Assembly (NCBI GenBank): GCA_013813755.1
Contig: JACCRD010000172.1
Location: 1 to 6,152 of the forward strand
From: Acidobacteriota bacterium
Lineage (GTDB): Bacteria; Acidobacteriota; Blastocatellia; Pyrinomonadales; Pyrinomonadaceae
Reading direction: 5' to 3'
DNA: 6,152 nt
The translations under genes were made by a program, and so were the position numbers. The notes beneath the pieces are model-generated. The model was not told the DNA's origin. It ran no database searches and saw only the letters and a list, made by a program, of their open reading frames with translations. Numbering within the stretch: the stretch's first letter is position 1; the number at the start of each line of letters is the position of its first letter. This document shows positions 4,092 to 6,152 of the stretch, in pieces.

Positions 4092-6152
4092 CTACTGCTG
4101 TATAAAAACATTAGGAATTGGTTTGTCCGTCGCTTCACCAAACTGCTCACCTTTAAACCCGCCGGTGCTTTGCAGCTGATACCAGATACCGTTTCTGAAA
4201 ACCGCGACATCAGCTTTGCCATCACCGTCATAATCGGCGGGAACCGGTAAATCCGTGCCGAACCCAAACGCTACTCCTCTGAGTCCCGCGGCGCTCTGCA
4301 GAAGATACCAGGTTCCGTTCGATGGTGATGGTCTGAAGACGGCGATATCAGTTTTGCCGTCGCCGTCGTAATCGGCGGGAACCAGCTTATCACCGGAGGC
4401 GCCAAACTGTCGGACAAGAAATCCGTCTTTACTTCTCTGAACATACCAATTACCTTCCGCGGGGCGAAAGACAGCGTAGTCGGCTTTACAATCACCGTCA
4501 TAATCTCCGACGACCGGTTTATCCGTCGGAGCCCCGAATTGTATGGAGCTGACTTGATCATTCGCCAGATTATAGACATACCATCCGCCATTTGAAGGAC
4601 GAAAAACGGCTAAATCAGCTTTGCCGTCGCCGTCAAAATCGGCAGGCTGCGGAATGTCCGTCGCCGCGCCGAAGGAAGGCACGCCGATAAAGCCTGCCGT
4701 GCTTCTCTGTATAAACCATGTGCCGTCTCGATAAACGGCGATGTCGGCTTTTCCGTCGCCGTCATAATCCGCCGGAACTAACTTGTCCGAACTCAGCCCG
4801 AAAGGAACGCCGGTAAATCCGCCATCACCTTTTCGTAGATACCAGGTGTTGTTCGAAGGTCTGAATACCGACAAATCAGATTTACGATCGCGATCGCCGT
4901 CAAAATCATAGCGCGACTTTGTTTGACTCGCCTGACAAACGGTTCCGGGGACACACGCGGCGCATTTTCTTTCACCAAAATATTGCACGTCGTCAATCCG
5001 AACGCCAGCGCCTTCTGCTTCGCTACTATCAGAAGCCATTACCCATCTGAATCGAACGGATTGACCCTTAAGCGATGCTGGAAGATTGACAACCGTATTG
5101 ATAAACCCATTTGAATTACCCGTCCAGGCATTTCGACCACGGATAGGACTATCAAAACCCCTGCTTATGACACCGTTATAACCGCCGCTGACAAATGATC
5201 CGCCGCCTCTGATAATGTCAACATAATTTGTGCCGTCGTCGGTCGAGTATTCCAAGACCATCCCGTCATAATCATCTTCCGTCTCAAAAAAGTTTTTGAA
5301 TGAAAACTGAGCGTCAGCAATTTCAATTAGAATAGGAGGAGTCACCAACGCGGCAGAGCTAACAACAGCGGCGTTGTTGGCGAATGCGGTGTTCGGCGGC
5401 GAACTCGGAGATACGGTCGATGTTACCCAGTTGATACCGGTGCCGACAATCTGAACATTTGTCCAACCTGCCGGTAAAGCCGGTGCGGTAACTGAATCAA
5501 AGTTTTGAGCCCGCGTTGGCTGCAGAACTCCGGTGACGAATGTTTTGGTAATCGTTCCGAATGGGGTTGAGCCGTTAGTGATCTTAAATGTTAGCGTGAT
5601 GGTTGAACCGCAAGCGATATTTGGAGCTACTGTAAAAGTGAAATTCTTACTCGCAACTGCGCTGCCCGGAGCAAGCGCGCCATAATTTTGCGGGGTGCTC
5701 GGATTGGTTACACCGCCCGTGGCTTGGAGCGTTGCCGTCAAATTTGTGGTGCTGGCAGCACCGGTGTTTTGCAGCGGTAAACTCACGGTGACCTGTTCAC
5801 TCGGATCTGGGACGCCGTTTGGCAAGCTACAACTCTCGGAGACAATTCGCGGTTCTACATTGGTTGCAATTACTGCTACCCCGTTTAAACAAAAATTAGC
5901 AAACGCTGTCTCTCCGGGACCTACATTAATATCTTTTGCACCACTAGCAGACACTAATCCGCCGGCTCTACCTGCTGTTACCGCATAAGTTCCCGGCGAA
6001 ACTTTTATCTCATATTCTCCGGTTACTCCGGTAATCCGGTTAAATCCGCCGGTTGCATCAACCGAAGCCTTATCGATTGGCGCGCCGCTTTCACAAAATG
6101 TAACCTTGCCCCTAATTGTTGCCGTCGGTGCAGGAGTACACTGCGGAAACTT
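4092..6152 (-). CDS. Secreted multidomain protein with C-terminal FG-GAP/VCBS repeats (5' end outside window)
   Basis: 686 residues are visible and the frame is open to the right edge, so the N terminus and any signal peptide or catalytic domain are missing; the GTG at 5954 is an internal valine, not the start. Counting from the edge: about 11-90 is a carboxypeptidase-regulatory-like beta-sandwich (TIRGKVTFCESGAPIDKASV, GVTGEYEIKVSPGTYAVTAG); 100-208 is a CARDB/Ig-like domain (PNGVPDPSEQVTVSLPLQNT); 214-392 is a jelly-roll 'choice-of-anchor J'/MAM-like domain (QNFDSVTAPALPAGW, RFRWVMASDS, GVRIDDVQYFG); 397-406 is a linker with three Cys; 415-686 holds six FG-GAP/VCBS repeats with DxDGDGKxD calcium-type loops. 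Such proteins are exported and act at the surface, some with a peptidase at the N terminus. No activity can be assigned from the part seen. A terminator follows the TAG stop. Confidence 0.88.
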   Translation of the reverse strand, partial: KFPQCTPAPTATIRGKVTFCESGAPIDKASVDATGGFNRITGVTGEYEIKVSPGTYAVTAGRAGGLVSASGAKDINVGPGETAFANFCLNGVAVIATNVEPRIVSESCSLPNGVPDPSEQVTVSLPLQNTGAASTTNLTATLQATGGVTNPSTPQNYGALAPGSAVASKNFTFTVAPNIACGSTITLTFKITNGSTPFGTITKTFVTGVLQPTRAQNFDSVTAPALPAGWTNVQIVGTGINWVTSTVSPSSPPNTAFANNAAVVSSAALVTPPILIEIADAQFSFKNFFETEDDYDGMVLEYSTDDGTNYVDIIRGGGSFVSGGYNGVISRGFDSPIRGRNAWTGNSNGFINTVVNLPASLKGQSVRFRWVMASDSSEAEGAGVRIDDVQYFGERKCAACVPGTVCQASQTKSRYDFDGDRDRKSDLSVFRPSNNTWYLRKGDGGFTGVPFGLSSDKLVPADYDGDGKADIAVYRDGTWFIQRSTAGFIGVPSFGAATDIPQPADFDGDGKADLAVFRPSNGGWYVYNLANDQVSSIQFGAPTDKPVVGDYDGDCKADYAVFRPAEGNWYVQRSKDGFLVRQFGASGDKLVPADYDGDGKTDIAVFRPSPSNGTWYLLQSAAGLRGVAFGFGTDLPVPADYDGDGKADVAVFRNGIWYQLQSTGGFKGEQFGEATDKPIPNVFIQQ
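4095..4907 (-). repeat. Six tandem FG-GAP/VCBS coding repeats
   Basis: Unit boundaries, taken at the first Asp of DxDGDG, are 4907-4770 (46 residues), 4769-4641 (43), 4640-4506 (45), 4505-4374 (44), 4373-4236 (46) and 4235-4095 (47 with the C-terminal tail). Each has the order DYDGDGKADIAVFRPSNGTW, then about nine residues, then FG, then D-(K/L/I)-P-x-(P/V). They probably stack as blades of a beta-propeller with one metal site per blade. Unit 1 carries a two-residue insertion in its loop (DFDGDRDRKSD) and unit 4 has Cys in place of the loop Gly (DYDGDCKAD). Confidence 0.85.

Noticed and set aside
5952..5954. GTG as start codon of the FG-GAP protein
   Set aside because: The same frame continues upstream without a stop to the window edge and encodes the first half of the carboxypeptidase-regulatory domain, so this codon is an internal valine.
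5695..5988. Plus-strand open frame of 97 codons
   Set aside because: Antisense to the beta-sandwich part of the surface protein; its Val/Ala/Pro-rich product mirrors the Gly/Thr/Asn-rich real frame.

Overview
All five protein-coding genes I accept, plus a sixth visible only as a 5' stub, read on the minus strand, so the window is transcribed from right to left. The best guess for the source is a moderate-GC acidobacterium (Blastocatellia/Pyrinomonadaceae-like) or a close relative. The reasons are the combination of a secreted protein ending in 'DYDGDGKADIAVFRPSNGTWY'-style FG-GAP/VCBS repeats, an Oar-type carboxypeptidase-regulatory/TonB receptor start ('TTGNIEGTVKDAAGSIVP'), and a DUF3618/holin-like membrane gene cluster. 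This placement is by recognition of protein style, not by a marker gene.

Layout, in transcription order: (1) 6152-4092, a large secreted or surface multidomain protein cut by the right edge: carboxypeptidase-regulatory-like domain, an Ig/CARDB-like domain, a jelly-roll 'choice-of-anchor J'-like domain, a short Cys-containing linker and six FG-GAP/VCBS repeats. A rho-independent terminator follows at 3976-4018. (2) 3871-3125, a PlsC-type lysophospholipid acyltransferase, preceded by a perfect 14-bp palindrome and no Shine-Dalgarno sequence. (3) 2861-517, a tight three-gene operon of small membrane proteins: a low-complexity, LEA/apolipoprotein-like protein with one membrane segment, a PF07332 (DUF1469, YqjE/holin-X-like) protein, and a DUF3618 protein. 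Each has a clear Shine-Dalgarno sequence, the last two overlap by 25 bases, and a strong terminator follows at 451-489. (4) 179-1, the first 59 codons of a signal-peptide-bearing carboxypeptidase-regulatory-domain protein, probably an Oar-like TonB-dependent outer-membrane receptor, cut by the left edge. A noncoding region of about 270 bases with nested inverted repeats lies in front of it.

The common theme is the cell envelope: a surface protein, a phospholipid (or ornithine-lipid) acyltransferase, a putative membrane-stress module and an outer-membrane receptor. The three-gene module is the part with the least understood function. The terminators and promoter gaps suggest four separate transcription units rather than one. 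I see no tRNA, rRNA, CRISPR array, insertion sequence or phage gene; the 'holin' label on the middle operon gene is a family name and not evidence of a prophage.
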